Origin: Sipunculus nudus | Lineage: Eukaryota; Annelida; Sipuncula; Golfingiida; Sipunculidae | Assembly (NCBI GenBank): GCA_026874595.1 | Contig: CM049309.1 | Coordinates: 42,051,079-42,115,078 of the forward strand | Reading direction: 5' to 3' | DNA length: 64,000 nucleotides | Part shown: positions 42,402-55,200 of the stretch, piece by piece | Position numbering within the stretch: position 1 is the first letter of the stretch | How the letters are laid out: each line of letters opens with the position of its first letter | Notes under the pieces: model-generated | What the model was told of the DNA's origin: nothing | Seen by the model: only the letters and a program-made list of their open reading frames with translations | Database searches by the model: none | Position numbers and translations under genes: made by a program

Positions 42402-44493
42402 TTTCATCTAAATATTTTTAATAGATCCTGGGAACAGGTGTTTCCTCTCAGTCCCTTCTCTTATCATTCATGACTTTTACCTGGTTGGTTTGACCTTTTT
42501 TTAATATTTCTTACATTCTTTTTATATTATCCTTAACCATATTATTTTGTTTCATTAAACGGTTTACATATTTTTACAAATTGCATATGGTAACATTTTT
42601 TAGTTGTTTCTGTTTATATCAACAATCAGAAGGCGTTTTCCATAAAGATGTATGAACTGCCGGTTTGCCTTTCAGATAAGCAAAATAAAATTATCTAAAA
42701 TTTGTACCTGTTACCATGGTTTGCTTGACCATATACCGTGTATAAGAGGTAAGGATAGCTAATGCTTAGATAAGAGACTTGAAAATAAGTAAATATATAA
42801 TATGTGCCTATATGTTTGTATGACTTTGTACTTCTAATGAACCGACGATAAGATGCAGCTAAAACTATTGACATGCATGGTTGTATAATTTCCTGTGGCA
42901 GCGCCGTCTATATAGTACATCAAGATCAGTAATTTTTCTGTTTCTCTTCTTTATCATTGGTTCCCGTTTATTCTCCTTTATTCTCGTTTTTTTTTTCATT
43001 ATCAGCAAACAGACACTGTTAACTGAAAATAAATGAGAGTCTTCGTTCAGAAAATAAATCAACTTACTCATGTTTATTGTGTAAAGACAATTGATGGCTT
43101 AGGATAATGAAAGCGCCCCTATTCGGCAGGCCTAGGAACTCTGACATTTTGTTACATTCCACAGGAATGTCAGTGTTCACTTCATGTTAGGTTTTGAACT
43201 TGCAAAGGTTAAAGGCGTTTTTTCTATTATTTTTAATTAAATTACTTTATTTATTACGTTTATATTTTTTATTTCTTTTTATCAAATGCTCAGCACAGCT
43301 TGAATGGGAATCTCTTCCTTGACAAACGTTTATAGAGGTTATATAATAATAATAATAATAATAACAATAATAATAAATAAAGTGTCTTAAACGTCTCTTT
43401 GATATGTTGAGTTGAAGTCATGTCGGAGAAAGGATAATTTTATTTTCAAGAATATTTTGTCCGTTTAAAATATTTTTGTCAATAAAGTTGTGGATATTGG
43501 ATTGGAAGCAATTAATCGAACATGCATATGGATGTGTGTGTGTGAGAGAGAGAGAGGGGGGGATTGTAGTGTTTATGTTAATTAGATGTTATCAATAATA
43601 ATTATTATACTTAACGTCAATTCTATGGTGAAATCAGATTCTTAGTCTGTAAATTAATTTATGAGGTAGAGAGAAAACGTGGACATTAGTAATAGGTTAT
43701 ATCTCATCTGCTTGTCAGCGCCATCCTGGTTGTCACAATTATTAGTTCTAATTTTATTCGGACCAAGGACTTCTGCATGGATTATAGACCCTAGATTCGT
43801 TATATTTATAAAGTTTTCCGTTCATTTGTCCCTCTGTTCGGCCAACACGCTCATGCGCTCAAGAACACCTAGAGATGCAAATCTCAATTTATTGTATTGA
43901 CCAAAGGCCCCAGACCTTGTTTTACTGGAGGTATTATGAATATTTCATTTAAATGACCCTTCCCCTTTTTCATAGTATGGAGCTCTCAGTGTTACATTGG
44001 GACTTTTATAAATGTCCATGAGGTATTTATGTTTATACCCTTTCTGATTTTAAGTCAGGAAACAGGTAAGGATCGCTCACCGTACAATTTTTGCACAATT
44101 ACCACACACACTCCCATGAATAACATCCACTCACTCGGACATAAACATTCATTCTAACTATAATCACTCTTCAGACATGAGTTTGTTTGCAGAATTACAT
44201 CTATGCAAGCAAAAGTAATGTATAAAAGGTATATATGGGGGAAATATTGATCAAGATATTTGTTAAATAATTGTAAGTGATGATATACGGGGTCTAAGGT
44301 AAATCCTTTTCATTTATGTAATCATAGGAACATCCGTTTGAGAGGTATTGTGGGAGATTATGACACGTATATGACACTATTGCATATTCATGAGGAACAC
44401 ACGTGTGCTTTTCGATGCTGTTTTATTGGATTGCATTGACTGGCATTGACTGTTCTACATATGAAACTAGACTCGGGGTGAATATAAATGCAG
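42402..44493. other. Intergenic AT-rich DNA, nothing recognised
   Basis: Contains an (AAT)n run near 43345-43378 and a short GA-rich stretch near 43545. No exon or RNA gene is supported. Confidence 0.45.
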
Positions 44494-45090
44494 TTTATTT
44501 TCAGATAAAAATAAATAGGAGTATTGAGCTATACAAACAGCGCAATTCATTTATAAATTACAAAAACAGATTGTGGAATAAATTAATGGTATGTACTAAG
44601 GGTAAAAAATTTGAAATGTCCATAGTTTTGTGATATATTCTGTCTGCAGGCTTGTCGGTAAGCGAATCGACGATGTCGGTTTAACGGTCACTCTTCAGGA
44701 ATTCCTGAAAACAAAAGAAAAACACTAAGTAGAGATTCATAGAAAATTACATTTTGATCTTTCATGGTTGTATGCATAAATCATAATAATATTACACACA
44801 GCACAAGTGGTTCCATAATTTAAATCATACTTTTGGCAAGCTATTATTAAAGACAGAAGATAATTTGAAAATGACTCATAACTATCCTGTTATATGCATT
44901 ATCTGACATATAAACACTATCTGTTATACTTTATCACATACACAGCAACACCTATCGGGCTCTTTAAATGACCAGCAAGTTATACAAGGTTTCGGGTTAA
45001 AGTTCGGGTTAAATTAAATGAAAAAGAAACCCATTTGAGACTTAAAATCCTTAATGATCGCCCGGATTGTTTACGATCACCAACACTTGT

Positions 45091-45140
<50 letters not shown>

Positions 45141-45289
45141 GTATATATATAAAACACTTCGTCGGTTGCAATAGTAGGTTATGATATCACTCCTGCAATT
45201 GTGACGTCATAATGGTTACCATATAGTGACTCACACTTGCTTGCCTCTCTACTTAAGCCTTACATATTAATTAATCCACTTTTTTTCCC
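44494..45289 (-). other. Probable 3' UTR of the apolipophorin-like gene
   Basis: The region downstream of the stop at 45290 is non-coding. The first clear minus-strand AATAAA I see is at 44499-44494, which would give a 3' UTR of about 0.8 kb containing a (TA)n array at 45093-45135. The actual cleavage site cannot be told from sequence. Confidence 0.4.
45093..45135. repeat. (TA)n microsatellite
   Basis: A TA run downstream of the apolipophorin-like stop codon. Confidence 0.93.
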
Positions 45290-46240
45290 TCAAGTCCCTT
45301 TAACAGCTTCTACTGCAAACAATATCTTATCGTAACCACTGCCATTATGTTTAGGAAATTCTTCATAGATACGTACTTTGAAGATAATGTCGAACTGGTC
45401 AGGAGATGCCGATTTTTCCTTCCTGTAGATTTTGCCTGATGGGGATTTGTAGATCTTTTCGTAATATTTCTTTGGCTCCTCATCTGGGCGACCGAGCAGT
45501 GGCTTGGAGGGCTGTAAAAGCAATAGAGTAGTTTTAATGTTATGGAACCAATTGATTGTTAAATTATAACTTATTTTAAATTAATCACTATTGAAAATGC
45601 TTTAAAATATATTTTTTCTTTATAATTACAATCCTATGTAATGTTGAGTTGAGCTTCAGTGCAATAGATATCAAAAGGGGGCAATATTTTGCCCCATATA
45701 GGATTCAATATTAAACCCCGGAACAAAATTTGTATGTCAATTCACCCCTGGTCCATATTCGGGGTAAGGCTTATAACGACGATGCTCTGCCTTTTTAAAT
45801 GGAGATCATGATTGGCCAGTGGCTATAATAATGACATTAAATATTGAAACTGCTGAGCCACTGTTGAATCATCAAAATAGATTTAAAGTGCAGTAAAAAA
45901 TTATCTTTTAGTCATTTACTTACTGTGAAAGTTCCAGGGGCGCAGGGTTTGCAGATGGTACGTGTGTTTCCCATGTCGTCTGCTACACATTCACATTCCT
46001 GGCAGGTGGCGGGCTCGGCGGTCTTTGCCACGCGGCGACTGAAGACATCCAAGAAGTGTTTCTGGTATTTGGTGCGGCCCTGCACCAGTTTGTCCAAGTT
46101 GAAGTAAGCGCCATCGGTTGCCTCGGCCAGCTCGTAGCACTTGTCAGATGGACGCAGGATGTGAGCGAACAGTTCTCTGTCTCCCTTCATTGTCCTGTCA
46201 CGGATGTGCTTGCTGGTGTAAGATGTCTCTTTGTCGATAC
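45290..46240 (-). CDS. Apolipophorin exons 15-16: Cys-cluster and C-terminal tail
   Basis: Exon 46240-45924 begins GIDKETSYTSKHIRDRTMKG and ends with a cluster CQECECVADDMG-TICKPCAPG. Exon 45511-45290 starts PSKPLLGRPDEEPKKYYEK and ends FAVEAVKGT at TGA. I recognise no named domain in this tail. A further acceptor-like site at 44706 was considered and not used, because the stop at 45290 needs no extra splice. Confidence 0.8.
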
Positions 46241-49200
46241 CTGTAACAAACCAATCCACCATTAAATACAAGTTATACTGCATGTATATGAAATAACAGC
46301 ATATGTCATTCTAGTTTTATCAATAAAACAGGACTCCGGATGCATTTGAACTGTCATTTGACAACACAGGCTTGCAGTTTTCAAGAATTTTAAAACTTGT
46401 GGAAAATTAGCCTCTTTTACCATGATATAAAATTTTATTTAATGATTCCTATTAAACTAAGAATGATGTTAATAATCTTTAAAATAGCAAATGACAGTGG
46501 ATACCCATACTGTAATTATCAACTGCTTATCGAGATCTGAAAGCTAAGCTTCATTTCCTAGAGCATGGGTTTACAATTATGGTATAGGAGCATGTATGGA
46601 ATTATGTCAAATATGTTCACAAGTTGAATATTTCCTGCACGAAAAAAAATAATCCACATATTCACTCACCGAACAGGTAGTTGGTCTTGGGGGTGGTCAT
46701 GTCACCGTTCAGCTGGAATTCGTGGGACTTGAGCACGTGGAAGACAAAGCCCATTGAAGTCATGGTGTCCCTGACCTTCTGGAAGGAGCCCATGTCTTCG
46801 CAGGAACCGCAAGTGACCAGGATGATGTTCTTGGAGACGCCGGAGCGGAATGGGTACTTGGTGGCCTCGTGGACAGCGGACATGGAGTCGGTGTTAGCGC
46901 CATCCTCCACGAAGTCGATGTCAGCGGCCTCTCTGAATGCCTTGACGTCACTGAAGAAGCCGCCATCGACGGTGTGGACCTGGTTCTTGTCGAGGGCACC
47001 ATTGGCGCCGAAGCTGATCAAACCGTATCGGTTGTTCCTCATGCCTTTAAAAAAGAAATTTAAAATGTTAAATTTATGATTTAATAAATTTGTTATAATC
47101 TCTTTTGATAAAAAGATTTGCCCAGGGTGCTCTCTCTCTCCTTTTCTCTCTTGTAAAATATAAAACTTAAGAAGTTAATATTCAAATATAAATAATTTAC
47201 ACAATTAAAGTTTAACAATCATATTTTAAAGTTAAATATAAATATTTGATATTGAACTAAGTTATGCACCGTTAAAACCTCTGGAACGTCTAAATATTTA
47301 AGTTAAATGCAAGTTTCGATGTTAATATAATTCAGTTGGATCAATATTATCTATCCAATTGTCTGAAAACTTACGCTGAGTTCTGAGTGACAGTTCGATG
47401 TTCCTGGCGATGAGGGCGATCTTGGATGCGGCCTCCTTGTTACACTTTTTCTGTTCCAGTACAAAGACAACATCGGCAGACTGGGGCACGTCGCTGTCAG
47501 TCACCTGAGCTTTCTGTCCGGGCTCCATGGTCTCACATCGCACTGAAACAATCAACCCACACTTAACGAAGTGCCTACGAACGAACTTGATACCAGAACA
47601 TGTAAAATAATATCTTATTTGACTTTGTGTTGCTAGATTTGAAAATTCACATGATCCTACATTAACTTAACAATCTACGTGATTCATATATAATGTGTAT
47701 TGCTGATAATTATCTATTAACTATTAATATCCAGTTAATATTTTGTTATCACATTCGGAAAATGTAATTTATGTATTATGAAATTATTCTATGACAAAGA
47801 CGCAAAACAAAGAGATTTAGAAAAACTATTCAACATCTGAAGACACGTACTGCATTTGTGGGGCATCCTCAGTGGAACGTCCTTGACCTTGCAGTGACGC
47901 ACGTACAGGGCGGCTGACTTGCAGATGGAGCGCTTGTTCTCAACATCGTTCTCAGCATCATGGACGCACATACGGAAGAATGGGTCGGGGTTCACCTACA
48001 ACAGCATGTGACATTTAATAATAAAGATATCAATAGTTATTATAAATAATATTACATTATAAATAATAAACATATAAAGCTCAGATATAAGTTGGACTGG
48101 TGGACTCATATATATCATTTAATGAACATATATGTTCCGGAATATTTAGGGATTGGTATCAAATCCATGATAAAGGGAGGGAAATATAAAACTTTCGGCT
48201 CATCAGAGGTAGGAAGGTCATAGGGTTTGATCCGAGGTTTAAAGCTCTACGTCGTCTTTTTACAGCAAGTGACAAAGTTCTGACTGAAATTTCTTTTTTG
48301 GTGCAATTAAATCTGAATATATTAAGTTCTGAATGTTATATTCATGTTTCTTTCAAGGCTACATGGCTGCCGCATTAAATTTATATCCATTATTATATGC
48401 ATCCATTATCAACTCTGAGGATCTGTCAAGGATAAGGACATAGAATAAAAGAAGTATTGATATGAGATAATTCTGGGACAACCCCCAAAGGAAAGAAAGA
48501 TTAAAAAAGAACAAAAATGGCTGACGCACCTGCTTGAAGCACTTCCTGAAGGGAGATTCACTGTTCTTGAACAGATCCTCGCACACCTTGAAAGACCTGC
48601 TTCCGGGGATGGGCAGGACAGTCTTGGCCTGGTTGTCATGACTACGGCAGGAGCTGACTTCCCAGGATTGGGCAAATTCCTTCACGTCGGTAACCTTCTT
48701 GCGGTCGGAGGTGGTGAAGTCGTCGCTAGGCTCGTTGTTGTACGTTCCCAGGAGACCGGCGGTCTTTCCGAAGAACCATCCAGCGATCTCGATTGTGCAG
48801 GCGTCGAACTCGATGTCATGTTCAAATGTCAGGCCCTTGGTGTTCACCAGGGTGATGGTGTTGTCATGGCGACTGACAGTTGTGTTCAGGAACTGGATTG
48901 GAAGCTCAGTCGGTTTGCCATCGACCTTGACCTGTACGAAGATAAGTCACACTTGTACGTAATATATATTTATTGTTATATATATTTAAAGACTGCGAAA
49001 TGTTAAAATTATAACATTGCAACACTCACAAGTACAAAATACGGAGTTGTTTTTCACACAGAATATTAACCCCTACAAGATTACTACTAATAAAAAATAT
49101 GGGTTTCCAGACAGTTTAAACATTGCATTAAACATTTAACTTCACATTATGAATTAATTCTTAATAGAGTGTAACCACTCGAATGGACAAAGTTTTCCAT

Positions 49201-52200
49201 ATACATTAAAGTGCCAAAAATTAACCCATAAAGACCAATATGTCCATAACCACGCACCTTTCCGTCAGCGGAGATCTCGATGTTCTTCCCATTGGACTCG
49301 ACAGTGATGGACTTTGAGGTGCCACGCCTGGTGTTCTGGTAGTTGACGCTGATACTGAAGGCGCCATCAACCATGTCACGTGACAGCAGGTAGCTGCAGG
49401 TGCCAACAAAGTCGAAGGTGCGACCGTCAAAGGTGGTGTAGTGCTGGTTACCACTGATGGAGGCCACAGCTGAAAAAAGTAAATAATTATATTGATAAAT
49501 ATTCATTGGAGAATGGCAAAATTCCAGTGAAGGACGACTATTCAATGCAATACATGGATTCTTAGCCGTATTAATTGTTGCATAATTCAGGATATGACGA
49601 GTGAATAATTATTTTTCCTTTTATGGTTTCTCTCCCTTAATGCTCGTTTTAAACACACCGTATCACCACACCATAATTATTAGTGCTCCATATTTTCTCG
49701 CTTTCATAAATAGTAGATCTGAGCTTTGTCAGAGGTGATACTTACCCTTGAATGGTGGTACCCAGTTGTTGATATCTGAGGACGGCTTGTACTTGTAGTA
49801 GGTATCCCACAAGCTGTAGTCGGTGGGCAGGTACTGGCTGACGTCATCACGGAACTGCTTCAGGGCTCCAGACAGGTCCAGGGCTGGCAGAGTCTGTAGG
49901 TGGGGCCATTCCATTGGGAGGTAGACCTGGAACTCAAGCTCAGCCTTGCGTGGGTCGTAGCTGATCAGTTTATCTTGGTCTATCTTGAGGTACTCGACAG
50001 CCAGGTACAGGGCGTTCTTTCTCACGAAGCGAACAGCCAGGGTCATGGCGTCCCTGAATCCGTCCTTGACGCGTTCCTCGACCTCATAGTGGTCATATGC
50101 CCATTGCACCTGTAACATATTCACTCCATCACATATAAGAAGTATACACATACTGTTAATACTAAGAATAATATAAACTATTATATATAATATAAATAAT
50201 ACTAAAACTAAATATATCATATTCGAAATGAAACAAACTTTATACTTCAAGGATTGGCTTTGGAAAGATTAACAATGATTCAATTTCATTTATTAGCTTG
50301 ACTCAGTTTAACTACCATATATTCACTGCAACAGTTAAAGAGAATATTTATCAATGATATATTAGATTTGATTATTCTTTATTTGAGAGCTACACCTTTA
50401 GTAGATAAGAACTACATATAAATACTGTGATTACAATTAGATATTGTGGAAAACTCTTCTTATCAGAACATTTAAGCATTATTTTCTACAATGAGCATTT
50501 TATATTCAACATTTGTCAATTCATAGTTTCATAACCTTGAACCTATATAAATATTAAACAGGAGTTAACATTTTTTAAATTTTGCGACAATAACACACCT
50601 TGTGGTAGGCCTCGTTGAGGATGTTGCGGACAAACTTGCAGTGTGGGTGCTCGCTGATGTCCTCCAGCTTCTGGTTCAGGTTGGCCTCCAGAGTGTTGTA
50701 GGCGTTGTTGAACCTGCGGATGGCGACCACACTGTACTTCTTCAGCTGGGCCAGGGCATTTTGGATCTTGTCAGAGGTGATGAACTGTACATCCTTCAGT
50801 GGCTTCATCCAGTTGATCTGGGACACATAGTTATACATGTTCGTTGCCTTCTCTGTCACTGTTCCCTTGTAGGAGTTGAGCTTCCTGGCCACCTGGATGT
50901 ATCTTGGGTGAGCCTGGATCTTCATCTTCAAAACTAATAAAAACCACCACTTACGTTAATCAATATTCCACTTAATTAGAGAAGACCAAATTTAATTATA
51001 TAATCTTACCACTTAAGCTTAGGCCTCTTCAAGGGCATAGTTTTCAAACTAATAATGGTATTATTCATATGAACTGTATATTAAGGTGTAGAAATTATGA
51101 TTTTACGAATAAATGCTTGCACTTATTGTCTCATTGCTCAAGATTTAAAACGATGCATTCGGAACAAGTATAACACCTGCCATTGCTAAATATGAGAGCG
51201 GGGTTTTCTTTCTCTTTATCAAAACGGATAATGGTCGTGACCACATGACTCACCCTTGACACGGTTGATGGCGTTTGCGTACAGGTTAGCGGTAGCATCC
51301 ATGAATGGCTGGGCCTTGATTGTCAGGTCTTCGATCATGGCCATCATTTTCAGGGCAGCCTTCTTCTGCAGAGCCTGTGTCATATATGCATATCCATTTA
51401 CATCCCGAGCCATTCATGTACATGTTACATATGACAAACGGAGGAATTACTTTTATATCACCTTGTAATAAAATACTTATTTGTAATACCTATCATTGAT
51501 ATTTCATCGTCATTAGGGCCTGAAAAGAAACCGGAGCTCTGTGAGGTTTTTGTTTTAGGATTTTTTACCGTGCTGTATCAAAGCAAAGAAAATATCCATG
51601 GCTGAAATGCCATCTACAGCACCTTGTATTTAACACAAGATTAAAATCATATGTAGTATTTCATCTTGAAGTCCTTTGATTTGCAAATATATTTCTTTAA
51701 GTGTGCCGAAATGGAACTTCTATCACATGTAATTTCTTTAATTCATCATAATTTGAATTTACTTACCAGGGCCTTCTTGGACAATTTTGCCACGACGTTC
51801 ATGGCCTTGACTTGGGCGTCACGGATAATGTCCTTTGCTGCAGCAGTTGCCTTGGTGATGGATTCGTACAGAGAGGAGGTGATCCTGTTGACTGCACGAC
51901 AGACACGGAGGTTAGCATCAACGATCACATTCTTCATCTGTGTGAACAGAGCATCGATGTCTTCCGCGACACGTTCGTAGGTGGCCCTGACCGTATACAG
52001 AGTCATCTTGGCAAAGCGGCTGATGGCCTCGATCTTCTCACTGCAAGAATAACCATTGTTTTCAGAATATTTGGATCAATATTACTGTATATTAGTCCCA
52101 GTTATATTAATTCATTCGATTTTCATTCAATGTGTTTTACGTATCCATTTCTATATAGATGTATGGAAAATAGCATAAGAAAATAATAAACCCAAAACAC

Positions 52201-55200
52201 AGGCTTTTCAAGCAATGAGCTTACTCACTTGAGGCAGGTTACCATCTTGTCGGTGACTGCCTTGATGTCCTTAAGGAAGAACTCATTCTCCTGTACCATT
52301 CTGTTCCATTCGGTTGCTACGGCACCCATATCCTCAAACAATACCAATGCGTCACGGACAAGGGCATCAAACACTACCCTCAGGTTGGGGAGGGCATTAA
52401 CAAGGTTGTAACCTTTAGAGCGCATCTCCCCCTTGGCAGCGCTCACAAACTGGCCCCAGGTGTCCATGGCTTCCTCCTTCATGTCACGTACCATCTCCAG
52501 GGAACCATACTGTAAGCATATTAATGAAAATAGTATGTGAATCAGTGTAATGAAATGGTTTTACGTGAAATTATATTTTTGGTATTTTCGTTAGTCTTAC
52601 CGTTGAACAAGATTGGAACACTTGTTAACGTAAATGTTTCCTGTTTTTTTTAACGAGATCATTATTCAGGCTATAATTAAATACAATGCTTACCTTGGCG
52701 TCATAGTACATGGATGGCCTCCAGTACATGCGTGTATGGAGCAGATGTTTCTTCTGCAGGTTCATGGTCAAGATGGCGTCGGTGGTGCGACGGCCTCCAC
52801 TCACATGGTATACCTCGGCCTCGATTTCGGTCTTAGTCGGGTATGCAGCAAGCACACGCAACACGTCACGGGAATTCTCTGCAATAGGGTATATCGGTTA
52901 CTAAAACGCTACTCAAGATTATGAAGAGATTTTCTGCTATTTATAGTCTACCTGTTTTTCAGAATGAGAGCTTTATCTTGTCAAATTGATTTGTATATTT
53001 AACATACCTGGGTTGTATTTAGCCTCCATTTCGAAGCTCTTGGCATTTGTATCAACCTTAGCGTTGGCGCTCACAGTCTTCTCATCTGCACTTGCACGGG
53101 CATCGATGTTGAACACTCCACTTGGGGTCTCTGACATTTTCCCACTCATTTCCAGGGATTTGACTGGTGTAACCATCTGCAAACACAGTATAAACATTAT
53201 ATTATATAATCGTGATATAATATACAAAATCATAAATATATTCATCTGTTGCAGATTTGATTTATATATCATAAATTGTATCTTAAACAATTTATTTTTA
53301 AAACCCAGACCCTTTTGTCAACAGTTTTATCATGAGTATTATAGAAACTTTCCACTGTTAGCATAAAAGTTATACAAAACATGATATTTGCCAAAGTTTT
53401 TTAGTTGCGAATCTTCAAATAATCCAAAATAGGCTGACCTTAAGGCTGATCTCCTTCTGCAGTTTCTGGATCTCTGCGATCAGCTGGGCTGTCTTGGTTT
53501 GTCTACGGGCTGTCAGGTAGCTCATGCTCAGACCAGATGATGCCTTAGCGTTGTTGCTGGCGATGTGACCTACAGCACGAACGTCCAGGGTACTGCGAAC
53601 GTGGGTGGCCTGGACGGAGGCTGTGTAGTTGTAATAGCTCTCGCTGCTGGATTCGTCAGCAAGTTTGACAGACATGGTCAAGATGTCGGAGGGGTTGCGG
53701 TTGTAGTCGAAGGATGCCTTGGTCAGGAACAAGGTGCTGCCATGGTTGACAGTCAGTTCACCCTTCATTAGCAGGGCCTGGAGGGAAAAATTTTTTTTTA
53801 AATAAAGTATGAGAGTATCAAATGCATACATTTAAACAAATTAAAATTGCAATGTAGGTTTAGATCAGTTTTTCGTACTTACCAATATTAAATCTCTTTA
53901 ACAATATTTTACCACTATCAAGAAAGTGTATTTAGACGGTACATTTTAATAAAAAAAATAGCTTTTATTTGCAAAAGATTGTAGATATAAATCTTTAGCT
54001 TACCTCATCAATGCCTGGTACTTTGATGCTCACTTCTTCTTTGTGGACACTGCCGGACTTCTCATAGATGTTTTTCACCGAGAGTACGCTTGAAGGATTC
54101 CTTGCAGCGTCCCAGCGGAGGTCACCAGCAGATGTCACCTTATCACCGCTCTTCTCATGGGTCATTTCTGTCTCAACGGAGCGCACAGGGGTGTCAAGAC
54201 GAGCCTTGGCATAGTAAGAGGTCTGGTAGTAGCGAGAGCGATCTTCCAAAACTATCAGGGAAGACACTTGTTTCCTCTCAGCCATGTTCCACGAGAATAC
54301 ACTTGAGTGCTGGAACCGGCTTGTTGACTTCTCGACCTCGCTGCTGACGAGCATGGTGCGCGTTGGAACGACAGTCTGAAGGGAGAGTGTCTTCTTCTCA
54401 TTTCCTCTGTAGCCCTTCGTCTGTTTATTGGTGAAGATCACCTGGTAGGCCTTGTTGATGGTTGTTTTCCCACTCAGTTCTGTGGCGGTGTTTTTCAGGT
54501 CATATTCAGCGCTAAAAGCCACTGGTTGTCTCAAGGACAGAGAGCCAGAAGCAGAAGCCCGGTCAGTGTTGTGTTTGGCAGAAACTCCAAGTACTGGGCG
54601 ACCGTTAAAGCGAGCATTTATGTCACTGTCAACCTGAGAATAACCAGTGCTGCGATGTACGATGGAAGCACTGATGTCTCTCATTACGGGGAATGTGGAC
54701 TCGGCGCTGAAAGAGGTTGTGAAAGCCGAAAGTCCATTGAAGTTCAGCGTTCCCTGTGCCTCAAACCTATTTTTGCCGTTGTGGGATACACCTCCAGATA
54801 CCTTCAGGTTCTCTATGCTACCATCACGTTGAGCATTCACTGTCAGGGTCTTGATGGGGGTCCATGGAGTAAGCATTTCCAGTCTGCCATCAGTAGCTGC
54901 CTCTTCATGCCTAAAAGCGGTGTTCAGTTGCACGGACTTGTTTGGAGCATATGTAAGCACAACCACATTGTTGAAGCGCTTGGTACTACCCGCGTGGGCA
55001 ACACTGGCGCTGACATCACGAACCTGCCTGAATGGAGTCTGTATTTTCACACTTCCAGATACTTTGTCCGCTTTCGCAGAGAATGTGGTTTCTCCCTTGA
55101 TCTGTTTGGAGCCATAGCTTACTTGTCCATCGGAATTGAATTCAGACATATCGCCACGGTGGTTGAAAGCCATTTCCATGGTCTTGGTGTATGGGGTTGA

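Noticed and set aside
44681-44705. Possible extra terminal exon of the apolipophorin gene (acceptor then short frame ending TAA)
   Set aside because: The exon at 45511-45290 already ends in an in-frame TGA and lacks a convincing donor before it.
54526-55200. 224-codon plus-strand open frame inside the giant exon, with many similar ones
   Set aside because: They are antisense shadows of the repetitive, codon-biased apolipophorin exon. None has family motifs, splice signals or a start context of note.
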